From an uncultured Lentisphaeraceae bacterium (lineage in GTDB: Bacteria; Verrucomicrobiota; Kiritimatiellia; RFP12; DVOR01), in contig CAMGJH010000030.1 of NCBI GenBank assembly GCA_946056345.1, positions 1 through 8,266 on the forward strand: a stretch of DNA of 8,266 bases. The letters are read 5' to 3'. The position numbers and the translations under genes are program-made. The notes under the pieces were generated by a model, which worked only from the letters and a program-made list of their open reading frames with translations, was not told the origin of the DNA and searched no databases. Each line of letters begins with the position of its first letter. Positions within the stretch are counted from its first letter, which is position 1. Shown here piece after piece: positions 1 to 6,856 of this stretch.

Positions 1-1331
1 AGCTGGTTGAAGTTGGCCGGGGTCCACTGCTCGTAGACGGCCTTGGTGTTGATGTCATCGCCGTAGCCGCCGACCGAACCGTTGCCGCTGGGAACCGAGT
101 AGGTCCAAACATCGAGGATGTTGATGATGTCGTAGCCGGCGGCGATGGCCTCGCGGGGGTTCTGCCAGCCGAGGGACCAGATGTGCATCTGCACGCCTTC
201 GGCGGTGACGGGGGTCTGGCCGCGCTTGTAGGAGAGCGAGCCCCAGAGGCGGGGGGTCTTGCCCTTGGCGCGGATGTGCTTGAGCATCGCATCGGCAAAG
301 GCGCGGTAGCTCTCCGCATCGCCGTAGTATTCGTCGGTGCCGATGTGGACGGTCTCGCTCGAGAAGATGCCCGAGTCGATATACTCATCGAAGATGGACT
401 GGACGAAGGGGAGCGTCTCGGGGTTCGTGAGGTCGAGCATTGCGGCGCGCTCGAGGTCGTGCTTCCCGCCGACCGAGCCCTTGTACATCAGGTCGGGGCG
501 GACGCGGACGAGGGCGAGAGCGTGGCCGGGAACGTCGAGTTCGGGGGTGATGGTAACGCCCTGGGCGGCGGCTTCGGCCACGAGGGCGCGGAAGTCGGCC
601 TTGGAGTAGGAGATGTCGGTGGCGGTGAGGCCGGGGACCTTGGACTCGAGACGGAAGGCGCCGGCGGAGGGCTCGAAGGCGAGCATATCCTGGGCGGTCT
701 TCACGCCGGGGTAGTTGTGCAGCCAGATGTAGTTATCCGAGAGGTGGAGCTGCAGGTCGTTAAGCTTGTAGTAGGAGCAAATCTTGACCAACTGGCGCAG
801 GGTGGTGAGGGTGAAGGGCTTACGGCCGCAATCGAACATAAAGCCGCGGACCTTATACTCGGGCCAGTCCTTGGCCTTGCCGGCGGGGAAGGTGTTGTTC
901 TGGTCGGCAAAGACCTGGAGGATCGAGCGCGTGCCCCAAAAGGCACCCAAGGCCGTGGGCGCTTCCACCACCAGGCCGGTCTGGGCGGAGGTGATGGTGT
1001 AGCCCTCGGGATTGTCCACGCCGCTATCGGAGCGGACCTTCAGGTAGATGTCGCCCATGCGGAAGCGGTCGCCCCAGAAGGGGATGACACACTTGTACCA
1101 CGGGGTCTCGCGCACAAGCTCGCGGCCAATATCCTGCGCGAAGGTCTGGGCGAACTGCTCGAGCTGCGCGTCGGCATCCTCGGCGATGATGACGCGGGTC
1201 GTATCGGAGAGGGTGTAGGTGCCGCCGATGCCATCGGTCCATTCACGCAGGGCGGGGATAACGTTGGGCTTGGCGCACCAAGCCACCGATGCGGCGCACA
1301 GGGCCGCAAAGAGGGTCAGGGACTTTAACAT
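1..1331 (-). CDS. Secreted glycoside hydrolase family 20 beta-N-acetylhexosaminidase-type enzyme, C-terminus cut by window edge
   Basis: Likely removes terminal N-acetylhexosamine units (or a disaccharide) from glycans outside the cytoplasm. 443 complete codons are visible; the 3' end is missing. Residues 1-20 form a signal peptide (K3, hydrophobic core, small residues before the cleavage region); a Trp just before Cys19 argues against a lipoprotein. Residues 22-155 look like the GH20 N-terminal alpha/beta domain. The barrel starts at about 160 with a VRGFMFDCGRK strand and LQLHLSDN (193-200), both typical of GH20. HIGTDEYYG (329-337) holds the catalytic Asp-Glu pair D333/E334 of substrate-assisted GH20 catalysis, with Thr where many members have Gly. 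Trp363, 385 and 409 could line the sugar pocket. The start is supported by AAAGGA nine bases upstream. It lies 57 bases after the RidA/chorismatase-like gene, so co-transcription is possible but unproven. The family is secure; exact substrate (GlcNAc, GalNAc or lacto-N-biose) is not. Confidence 0.92.
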   Translation of the reverse strand, partial: MLKSLTLFAALCAASVAWCAKPNVIPALREWTDGIGGTYTLSDTTRVIIAEDADAQLEQFAQTFAQDIGRELVRETPWYKCVIPFWGDRFRMGDIYLKVRSDSGVDNPEGYTITSAQTGLVVEAPTALGAFWGTRSILQVFADQNNTFPAGKAKDWPEYKVRGFMFDCGRKPFTLTTLRQLVKICSYYKLNDLQLHLSDNYIWLHNYPGVKTAQDMLAFEPSAGAFRLESKVPGLTATDISYSKADFRALVAEAAAQGVTITPELDVPGHALALVRVRPDLMYKGSVGGKHDLERAAMLDLTNPETLPFVQSIFDEYIDSGIFSSETVHIGTDEYYGDAESYRAFADAMLKHIRAKGKTPRLWGSLSYKRGQTPVTAEGVQMHIWSLGWQNPREAIAAGYDIINILDVWTYSVPSGNGSVGGYGDDINTKAVYEQWTPANFNQ

Positions 1332-1388
1332 TCTGATGTGTCCTTTCTCTGATGTCTAGGGATGTAGGCTCGCCGGAGGGGCGAAGGG

Positions 1389-2375
1389 TTAAAGGCGTTT
1401 GACGGCGTCGAGCTCGAGTTCGAAGAGGAGGTCATCGCGGCAAACATCGGCCACGACCTCTTGCGCGAAGTTGGGCGGGAGGCCCTTTTGCTTGAGCCAG
1501 TCCTGCCACTGGGTGTGGTACTCGGGTTTTTTGAGGTAGGCGATGGCGCGCGAGGTGTCGCGGAAGGTCATCCCGCGGGTGGCGAGGATGGCCTCGACCA
1601 CCTCCATCGAGAGGGCAATCTGCTTGGCGCAGTCGCCGATGTGCACGGTCTTGCCGCCGGGCTCGATGCTGGCCGTGCCGGAGACGAAGACGGTCCGGAA
1701 GCCGCCGGTGACAATCTCGGCCGCGCGGCTGAAGGAGCTGCGGTAGTCAAGTGCAGAGCACTGGAGCGGAGACTCGAGCATCGCCTTCGTGGCCCCCTTG
1801 CCCTCCTTCGGGCGCATCGCAATGGCCCCGGTGATGATGGCCGAGCCCGTGAGGTTGGCCGAGCCGATGCCCGTGCTGGCCGGGACGAAGCCGCCGAAGA
1901 TCTTGCGGCTCTCGAAGAAGGCGTCGCGCGCACGGTTCAGTTCGTCATACCACTCCAGCAGGCGGTCGAGGTAGAGCCAGGTGCGCACCACATCGTGGAA
2001 GGTGAAGCCGACGCTTTGCAGGGCAATCTCTAGGTTGACGAAGGCGGAGAAGGCCTGATCCCCGCGCGAGGCGGTAAGGTCGCTCGGCCCCACGCCCATC
2101 AAGAGGACATACTCGGCCTCGTCGGTCTCATAGTAGGAGCCAACCTCGCGCCCATCGATGGTGATCGGCTGGGCCATCCCGCGCGAGAGGAAGGTGCGCT
2201 GGATGACCGGCGGGAAGCCGCCGGAGGCGGGCGTGCAGAGCCAAATACCGGGGATGCCCTCGGAGGAGGGCAGGGCCAGACTATCGGGCGTGCCCCACCC
2301 TACGCGGGCGATTTCCACGCCCTTGGCCGGCGCGTCGAGCATAGTCCAGAGGGAACCGTTGAGATGAGTCAGCAT
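1389..2375 (-). CDS. Two-domain RidA/YjgF superfamily protein, chorismatase (FkbO/Hyg5/XanB2)-like
   Basis: 328 residues, against about 130 for a plain RidA, which matches the two-domain chorismatase-type branch. Residues 1 to about 155 form a diverged N-terminal RidA-like domain; about 205-328 form a recognisable C-terminal RidA domain with FVSGTASIEPGG (230-241), an ALSMEVVEAIL helix and a final FELELDA strand (318-324). PASTGIGS (165-172) between the halves resembles chorismatases, which split chorismate into hydroxybenzoate-type or dihydroxy-diene products. Glu319 or Glu321 near the end could match the catalytic C-terminal Glu described for FkbO/Hyg5. The Arg that binds substrate carboxylate in RidA imine deaminases (Arg105 in E. 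coli) has no counterpart near residues 300-306, so ordinary RidA activity is doubtful. No signal peptide is seen, so it is probably cytoplasmic. It starts 18 bases after the haem protein gene with its own AGGAGG site. Superfamily is confident; chorismate as substrate is inference. Confidence 0.85.
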   Translation of the reverse strand: MLTHLNGSLWTMLDAPAKGVEIARVGWGTPDSLALPSSEGIPGIWLCTPASGGFPPVIQRTFLSRGMAQPITIDGREVGSYYETDEAEYVLLMGVGPSDLTASRGDQAFSAFVNLEIALQSVGFTFHDVVRTWLYLDRLLEWYDELNRARDAFFESRKIFGGFVPASTGIGSANLTGSAIITGAIAMRPKEGKGATKAMLESPLQCSALDYRSSFSRAAEIVTGGFRTVFVSGTASIEPGGKTVHIGDCAKQIALSMEVVEAILATRGMTFRDTSRAIAYLKKPEYHTQWQDWLKQKGLPPNFAQEVVADVCRDDLLFELELDAVKRL

Positions 2376-2384
2376 AAGCTGCAG

Positions 2385-2390
2385 CCTCCT
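2385..2390 (-). promoter_or_regulatory. Ribosome binding site of the RidA/chorismatase-like gene
   Basis: A full AGGAGG on the minus strand, nine bases before the ATG at 2375 and inside the 18-base gap after the haem protein's TAA. It indicates independent initiation on a shared message rather than pure translational coupling. Confidence 0.85.
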
Positions 2391-2393
2391 AGA

Positions 2394-4274
2394 TTAGAGG
2401 GAAAGGACGTAGATCTCGAGGTCGGAGAGTTCCTGCTCGGAGAGGGTGGAGGTGTCGCCGTGGAGGTCCTCGGGGTTATGCGTGGTGAGGACTTCGCGCA
2501 TCGTGCGGGCGCGGCCATCGTAGAGATAGGGGGCCGTGCGCCAGACCTCGCAGAGGGTGGGCACATCGAACTTCCGTCCCTGCTCATCGCGGATGCCCAG
2601 CCCCAGGTCGAAGAGACGGGACTTGGAGCCGTCGTTGGGGTCGGTGGCGTCGGTGAAGTAGAACTCGGGGCGGTGGCAACGGGCGCACTCGGCCTGCTCA
2701 AAGATGACCTTACCGCGGGCGATGGCCTCGGCGTTCTGCTTGCGGGCGTAGGGCGAAACCTGCGCCTTCATCGCCATCACGTAAGCATCAATGCAGAGCG
2801 CGTCCTCCTCGGAGATGGAGCAGAACTGGATGTGGCGGAAGCCGGCGCGGTTGCAGTGCTGCATACTCTTGCGAATGCCGGTAATCATCGTCGGCGGCGT
2901 CACGCCCGAGAGGTAGAGGCTCTTGGACTGCTTCGGGTTGCCGATGCCATCGTTCATCAAGTCCCAGTTCAAGCCATCGACGATGCCATCGGGGTGGCAG
3001 GTGGCGCAGCTCTGCCACTGCTGGAAGCACTTGGCGCCATCGTTAAAGAGCATCTCCCCGCGTAGCACCGGGTCCTGCGCCAGGTCCAGCAACCCCTTGC
3101 CGTTCAACGGGTGGATTACCGGCCGGACGCTCCGCTCGGTGAAGGGCACCTCCACCAGCGCGTCAGCGAAGGTGCAGACCGCGTAGGCCTTCTCGTTGGT
3201 GGCCACGACCCCGCGCGGACCATCGGCCTCGAAGGGGAAGCGGCGGCGAATGCCCGAGAGGAAGGAGAGGTCATTGTGCACCTCCCCGGCCGAAGAGGTG
3301 ACCTCGGTCACCTTCTGCCCGGCGGCCGCGCGGTCGAGCCGTTCGTGCAGGGCGGCGCGGTCGATGACGCTCACTTCGCGCGTTCCGGCGTGCGCCACCA
3401 CCACGAACTTGCCGTTGGGCGTGACCGTGACGCCCCAGGGGTTCGCCGCGCCCAGGTCCACATCATCCAGCAGCACGGTGTTAACATACTTGCCGCTCAC
3501 GCCATCGAAGATCGAGAGGGCGGCGGTGTTCATCCACCCGCGCTCCAACTGCGTGGTCGGCAGCTGATAACGCGCCTGAGTGTGCGTGAGGTAAATGAAC
3601 TTGCCATCGGGCGAGGCGGCCACCGCGCGCACGCCGGTCGAGCCATCAGGCAGGTGCACATTGTCGAGCACCTGGAAACTTTCGGTATCGATGACCGTCA
3701 CGCGCGCGGCAGTCCACTTCACCGGCTCGGTCGCGTCATCGGGCAACAAATTAATCACGAAGAGCAGCTTGCCATCCTTGCCCAACGCACACCCGTGCGC
3801 CTCGCGCACCGCCTTCGTCTCGGCCAAGAGCTTGAGCGTCTTGGCGTCATACTTCTGCACCGTCGCGTCAAAGCGGTTGCAGAGGTAGAGGAACTGGCCA
3901 TCGGGCGAGAGGACCGGGCTCATCGGGCGGTTCCCCGTCACCACGCGCTCGCCGTCCTCGCGCATCAGCAGCCCCTCATTGCCATTCTCGGCCGTCCAAT
4001 AGAGCGTCCCATCGGGCGCCACCGCCACCCCCATCACCGGCAAGGGCACTTCCGTGGCAAAGAGCCCCAGGAAGCCGCCCTCGCGCTTCGTGGCCGCAAA
4101 CGCCTTAAGTCCCTTGCGCTGCAAGTCGCGCACCGACACCTGGCAACCCCCGCGCTCGGCCACGGCCACTGCCTCGCCCCCAGGCATCAACGCCACCGCT
4201 TCGGGCAAAATCGCGTCCACGGCCAACGCCATCGCGCTCGCCAACAAACCACTGCAAAAAACTAAACGCTTCAT
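2394..4274 (-). CDS. Secreted beta-propeller / di-haem cytochrome c peroxidase-like (MauG/CCP family) fusion protein
   Basis: 626 residues from the chosen start. Residues 1-19 are a signal peptide (MKR, then a hydrophobic stretch). About 22-380 is a YncE/YVTN-type beta-propeller, seen as repeated blades with VAVAPDGTLYW (83-93), VLSPDGQFLYL (121-131), AASPDGKFIYL (219-229) and TVTPNGKFVVV (283-293). About 395-626 is a di-haem peroxidase/MauG-like domain with two c-type haem sites, CATCH (423-427) and CARCH (530-534), and the signature RTAPYLYDGRA (579-589) near the end. The protein should act outside the inner membrane and needs cytochrome c maturation. Family members reduce peroxide or oxidise protein or small-molecule partners; the partner here is unknown. 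Extra cysteines (416, 474, 485, 494, 575) are unusual. An in-frame extension of 38 codons upstream is rejected because it would bury the signal peptide and skip a GGAGG site seven bases before this ATG. It is first in a unit with the RidA/chorismatase-like gene. Confidence 0.93.
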   Translation of the reverse strand: MKRLVFCSGLLASAMALAVDAILPEAVALMPGGEAVAVAERGGCQVSVRDLQRKGLKAFAATKREGGFLGLFATEVPLPVMGVAVAPDGTLYWTAENGNEGLLMREDGERVVTGNRPMSPVLSPDGQFLYLCNRFDATVQKYDAKTLKLLAETKAVREAHGCALGKDGKLLFVINLLPDDATEPVKWTAARVTVIDTESFQVLDNVHLPDGSTGVRAVAASPDGKFIYLTHTQARYQLPTTQLERGWMNTAALSIFDGVSGKYVNTVLLDDVDLGAANPWGVTVTPNGKFVVVAHAGTREVSVIDRAALHERLDRAAAGQKVTEVTSSAGEVHNDLSFLSGIRRRFPFEADGPRGVVATNEKAYAVCTFADALVEVPFTERSVRPVIHPLNGKGLLDLAQDPVLRGEMLFNDGAKCFQQWQSCATCHPDGIVDGLNWDLMNDGIGNPKQSKSLYLSGVTPPTMITGIRKSMQHCNRAGFRHIQFCSISEEDALCIDAYVMAMKAQVSPYARKQNAEAIARGKVIFEQAECARCHRPEFYFTDATDPNDGSKSRLFDLGLGIRDEQGRKFDVPTLCEVWRTAPYLYDGRARTMREVLTTHNPEDLHGDTSTLSEQELSDLEIYVLSL

Positions 4275-4281
4275 TACTGGT

Positions 4282-4286
4282 CCTCC
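4282..4286 (-). promoter_or_regulatory. Ribosome binding site that fixes the start of the propeller/haem protein
   Basis: GGAGG on the minus strand, seven bases before the ATG at 4274. It decides for the internal start, whose product begins directly with a signal peptide, over the longer reading frame. Confidence 0.85.
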
Positions 4287-4299
4287 AACTACGCCATAT

Positions 4300-4329
4300 A
4301 ATCTATCACTTTTGCCGCCTCTCGTCCAA
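4300..4329 (-). promoter_or_regulatory. Candidate sigma70-type promoter for the haem-protein unit
   Basis: On the minus strand TTGGAC (4324-4329) and TAGATT (4300-4305) are 18 bases apart, within an AT-richer patch between the terminator of the previous operon and the GGAGG site. Each hexamer matches the consensus at only four or five positions, and a GATTAT alternative overlaps the -10. Some promoter is expected here because a terminator lies just upstream; the exact boxes are uncertain. Confidence 0.45.
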
Positions 4330-4338
4330 ACAAAACGC

Positions 4339-4377
4339 AAAAAAAATCCACCCTGCATACAGTTGTACACAGGGCGG
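4339..4377 (-). terminator. Intrinsic (Rho-independent) terminator of the serS-def-BatD-NodB operon
   Basis: Read on the minus strand, an arm CCGCCCTGTGTAC, a loop AACT and an arm GTATGCAGGGTGG pair over 13 bases, with three G-T (G-U in RNA) wobbles, followed after one A by eight Ts. It starts 23 bases beyond the NodB-fold gene's stop. The U-tract and better pairing (wobbles allowed) exist only on this strand, so it terminates leftward transcription and separates the two units. Confidence 0.9.
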
Positions 4378-4400
4378 CGATAAGGCAATCGCGCCTTCGG

Positions 4401-5255
4401 CTACATCTTTGGCGTGGAGAGGGCGGAGAAGCGGCCACGGGTGGCGAGGAGGTAGGCCTGCCAAGGCTTGCAGTTGCCGGGGATAAGACGGCGGTGAATA
4501 TCGAAGGGAGCGTCCTTGACCGGACGCAGTTGGCGGCCGACGCTCATCGCCTCGGTGTAGCCGGCGGCGCGGACAGCGCCCTGCAAGGCCTCGGGCTGGG
4601 CGCCCTGCGGATAGGCGAAGACGCGCGGAAGTTGGCCGACCACGCCGGCAATCCAGTGGCGGTTATGCGCGATAGCCTCCTGCCAGGCCTCCTGCGGGGC
4701 GTCGGGAGGCAGAGGGTCGACCGTGCCGCCGACCTCGATCAGCCCCGAGCGGACAAGCTCCTGAATCTCCAACGGCTTGAGGCTGCTAGCCTCGTGCTCT
4801 CCGGCCTTGGTGACGAAGAGCGTGGCCTTGACATTGTGGCGCTGGAAGAGCGGGAGGAGCGAGCCCAGGGTCTCTCGCGCGCCGCCGTCGAAAGTCATCG
4901 CCACCGACTTGCGCGCCGGGGCGACAATAGCCTCGGTGACGGTCTGGAAGCGGTAGCCGGCGGCCAAGAGGTTGCGGATCAGGACCTCGAGATCGGCCAG
5001 GGAGAGGCAGTCGGCGGCGGAGCCCGCGTCGCTGCGGCGGCCGAGGAGGAGGAAGATTGGCACCTCGCGCTCGGAGCGCGGCCGCCACCAGGCGAAACGC
5101 AGCGAGAGCACCACCGTGATAATCACCCACAGTAGCGCCCCGACCACGCGCACCTTCCAATTGGTATCGGCAAAGCACCAGCCAGTCAAAATGACGGCCC
5201 AAATGGCCGCCACCCAGCGGAAGCGCGTCTCATACGAAGCAAATCCCCAGTTCAT
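4401..5255 (-). CDS. Membrane-anchored NodB/polysaccharide deacetylase-fold protein, probably catalytically inactive
   Basis: 284 residues. Two hydrophobic segments (about 13-29 and 36-53) anchor the protein; about 66-270 resembles the carbohydrate esterase 4 (NodB) fold. Typical landmarks are recognisable: VPIF (65-68), LLAAGYRFQTVTEA (96-109), VAMTFDGG (118-125), NVKATLFVT (141-149), SGLIEVGG (170-177), FAYPQG (213-218) and the final FDIHRRLIPGN. Active CE4 enzymes need TFDDG and an H-(S/T)-x-x-H motif to bind the metal. Here the second Asp is Gly124, and both histidines are missing from GGTVDPLP (176-183). The usual YH after the first strand is also absent. Asp123 remains. The fold call is good, but I infer a non-catalytic, perhaps glycan-binding or structural, role. 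AAGGAG nine bases upstream supports the start. It is the last gene of its operon, 35 bases after the BatD-like gene and just before the terminator. Confidence 0.85.
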   Translation of the reverse strand: MNWGFASYETRFRWVAAIWAVILTGWCFADTNWKVRVVGALLWVIITVVLSLRFAWWRPRSEREVPIFLLLGRRSDAGSAADCLSLADLEVLIRNLLAAGYRFQTVTEAIVAPARKSVAMTFDGGARETLGSLLPLFQRHNVKATLFVTKAGEHEASSLKPLEIQELVRSGLIEVGGTVDPLPPDAPQEAWQEAIAHNRHWIAGVVGQLPRVFAYPQGAQPEALQGAVRAAGYTEAMSVGRQLRPVKDAPFDIHRRLIPGNCKPWQAYLLATRGRFSALSTPKM

Positions 5256-5290
5256 AACAGCAAACTCCTTGGTTGATAGGCCGCCCGCGC

Positions 5291-6247
5291 TTAGGGGGCC
5301 ACGCCCTCGGTCTCGGCTGGGCGGACGGTGAGCGCGCGCTTGGCGGCGGCGGTTGCGGCCTCGGCCTCGGCGCAGGTGGCGGTGATATTGGCAAACTTGA
5401 TGCGGTCGGCCGCCGTCAAGAAGTCGGCCAACGCGCTCCGGTCATCGGGCGAGAAGCGCGCGTCGGCCGCAAGGTTGGCGAGGAACTCTGCCGTGGTCTG
5501 GCGCGTGGCGCGCAGCGCGTAGGCGCGCTCGTAGTAGCGGCGAACCACGCCGGTGAGCTCGGCGTAGAAGCGCTTGAAGAGGCCGCGGGCTGGCAAGTTC
5601 TGCAGGAGCAGCCGTTCGAGCTCCACCTGCGCGCGCTGGGCGGGGGAGAGCTTGCGCTCGCGCAGCGTCCGGCGCAGGCGTCTGCCCAGGGCCCAGAGGC
5701 CGAGCGCGAGGGCCACCGCGAGCACGCCATAGAGAGACCAAAGCCCGAAGGTGCGCCAACCGGGGGCGACCCACTCAGGCGCAAGGTCGCACTCGGGCGA
5801 ACCGCTTGCCCCGGGCAATGGCAAGGGCTCGGGAAAGTCCACCGCCTGCGTCAGGTGGCTGGTGGTGGTGCCCAGCCGGCTATCTTGCGCAGTGAGGACG
5901 AAAGGCATCAGGCGCCAGGGTCCCTCGCCCTTGGGGGTCAACCGCAGCCGCCAGCGCGTGCGCGCCTTGTTGCCCACCTCCACGCGCCCGGCCGGGAAGT
6001 CCTCGACCACAGCGAAGCCGCGCAGCCGCCGGCGCAGGTCGGGCAAGGTGAACTGCAGCTGCGCCGGGGCCGTCACCTCCAAGGTCGCCACCAGCGGCTC
6101 CTCCAGGCTCAGACGCTCGGCGGAGGCGGTGAGCTCCGCGCGGAGAACATCCTGATCGAGGAGCGTGAGGGAAAAGGCGCGGGCCGCACGCCCCGGCCAC
6201 CACGCGGCCAGGGTCAGCAGCAGGAGGATGACGAAGGTGCGGCGCAT
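5291..6247 (-). CDS. BatD/DUF4381-like single-pass membrane protein
   Basis: 318 residues. A signal peptide (1 to about 24: two Arg, a Leu/Ile-rich core, then AARA) leads into a periplasmic beta-rich domain (about 28-140) of the BatD type: LRAELTAS, a proline-containing LEVTAPAQLQFTLPDL and RTRWRLRLTPKGEG. A proline-rich linker precedes one membrane helix (about 166-187). The cytoplasmic part (190-306) is helical and carries FKRFYAELTGVVRRYYERAY (224-243) and FLTAADRIKFA (276-286), characteristic of DUF4381-like tails. Relatives usually sit in Bat operons with MoxR ATPases, DUF58 and VWA-domain proteins and are linked to envelope stress or complex assembly; none of those partners is visible here. 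It follows def by 27 bases. The ribosome site is weaker than its neighbours' (AAGG, 11 bases from ATG). The molecular function of the family is not settled. Confidence 0.8.
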   Translation of the reverse strand: MRRTFVILLLLTLAAWWPGRAARAFSLTLLDQDVLRAELTASAERLSLEEPLVATLEVTAPAQLQFTLPDLRRRLRGFAVVEDFPAGRVEVGNKARTRWRLRLTPKGEGPWRLMPFVLTAQDSRLGTTTSHLTQAVDFPEPLPLPGASGSPECDLAPEWVAPGWRTFGLWSLYGVLAVALALGLWALGRRLRRTLRERKLSPAQRAQVELERLLLQNLPARGLFKRFYAELTGVVRRYYERAYALRATRQTTAEFLANLAADARFSPDDRSALADFLTAADRIKFANITATCAEAEAATAAAKRALTVRPAETEGVAP

Positions 6248-6274
6248 TGGCGCGAAAGCCTTCCCCCAAGCGCG

Positions 6275-6838
6275 TTAGGCCAGCCCCAGCTGGCGCTTGG
6301 TCTTGGCCTCGAGCTTGGCGAGCTTGGCCTCAATGGGCGCGCGGTCGGCCACATTGTCGATGAAGACACCGCCCTTGAGGTGCTCGAGCTCGTGCTGGAC
6401 CGCGCGGGCAAGGAGGCCGTAGGCGGTGTGGGTCTGGCGGAAGCCGTTGATATCCAGGAAGGTGAAGGAGACCTTGTTGGCGCGCGTGACGGGCGCGTGG
6501 ATGGAGGGGAAGGAGAGGCAGCCCTCTTCATCGGTCTGCTCGCCCTCGGCGGTCAAGATTTCGGGGTTGAAGAGCACCAGCGGCATCGGGATCGATGCGT
6601 TGAGCTCCACGCACTCGTCCTTCTCGGCATCCTCGGGCACGTCGATGACGCAGAGACTTTCGTGGCGGCCAACCTGCGGGGCGGCCAGACCCACGCCATT
6701 GGCGCTGTACATCGTCTCGATCATCTCGATGGCCAGGCGCTTGAGCTCCTCGGTCACCACCATCACTGGCTGGCACGGCTGACGCAGCACTGGGTTGCCC
6801 CAGTGGCACATCGTCAGCGGCCCAATCTTCTTGGCCAT
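6275..6838 (-). CDS. def: Peptide deformylase
   Basis: 187 residues, normal for the family. Removes the formyl group from the N-terminal methionine of new proteins in the cytoplasm. All three motifs are present: GVGLAAPQVG (48-57), EEGCLSFP (104-111) with metal-ligand Cys107, and QHELEHLKG (148-156) with metal-ligand His149 and His153 and catalytic Glu150. The usual form of the last motif is HExDH; here the Asp is Glu152, a conservative change outside the catalytic set. The start is supported by GGGGAG a few bases upstream. It follows serS by 18 bases; def is more commonly beside fmt, so the pairing with serS is a local arrangement. Confidence 0.97.
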   Translation of the reverse strand: MAKKIGPLTMCHWGNPVLRQPCQPVMVVTEELKRLAIEMIETMYSANGVGLAAPQVGRHESLCVIDVPEDAEKDECVELNASIPMPLVLFNPEILTAEGEQTDEEGCLSFPSIHAPVTRANKVSFTFLDINGFRQTHTAYGLLARAVQHELEHLKGGVFIDNVADRAPIEAKLAKLEAKTKRQLGLA

Positions 6839-6856
6839 AAACTCCCCTTCCTGCGC

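Noticed and set aside
183..1328. A 381-codon plus-strand frame opposite the GH20 gene
   Set aside because: Low-complexity Gly/Ala/Glu/Val-rich translation with no domain; the minus strand holds signal peptide, fold landmarks and catalytic residues.
1370..1384. Small hairpin (TCGCC, five-base loop, GGCGA) between the RidA/chorismatase-like and GH20 genes
   Set aside because: Only five base pairs and no T-tract after it on the minus strand, so it is not called a terminator.
3111..4265. A 384-codon plus-strand frame opposite the propeller region
   Set aside because: His/Arg-rich shadow of the repeated propeller blades, with no ribosome site or domain.
4275..4388. A 38-codon N-terminal extension of the propeller/haem protein
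   Set aside because: It would run through the terminator hairpin of the previous operon, place residues before a clear signal peptide and ignore the GGAGG site next to the internal ATG.
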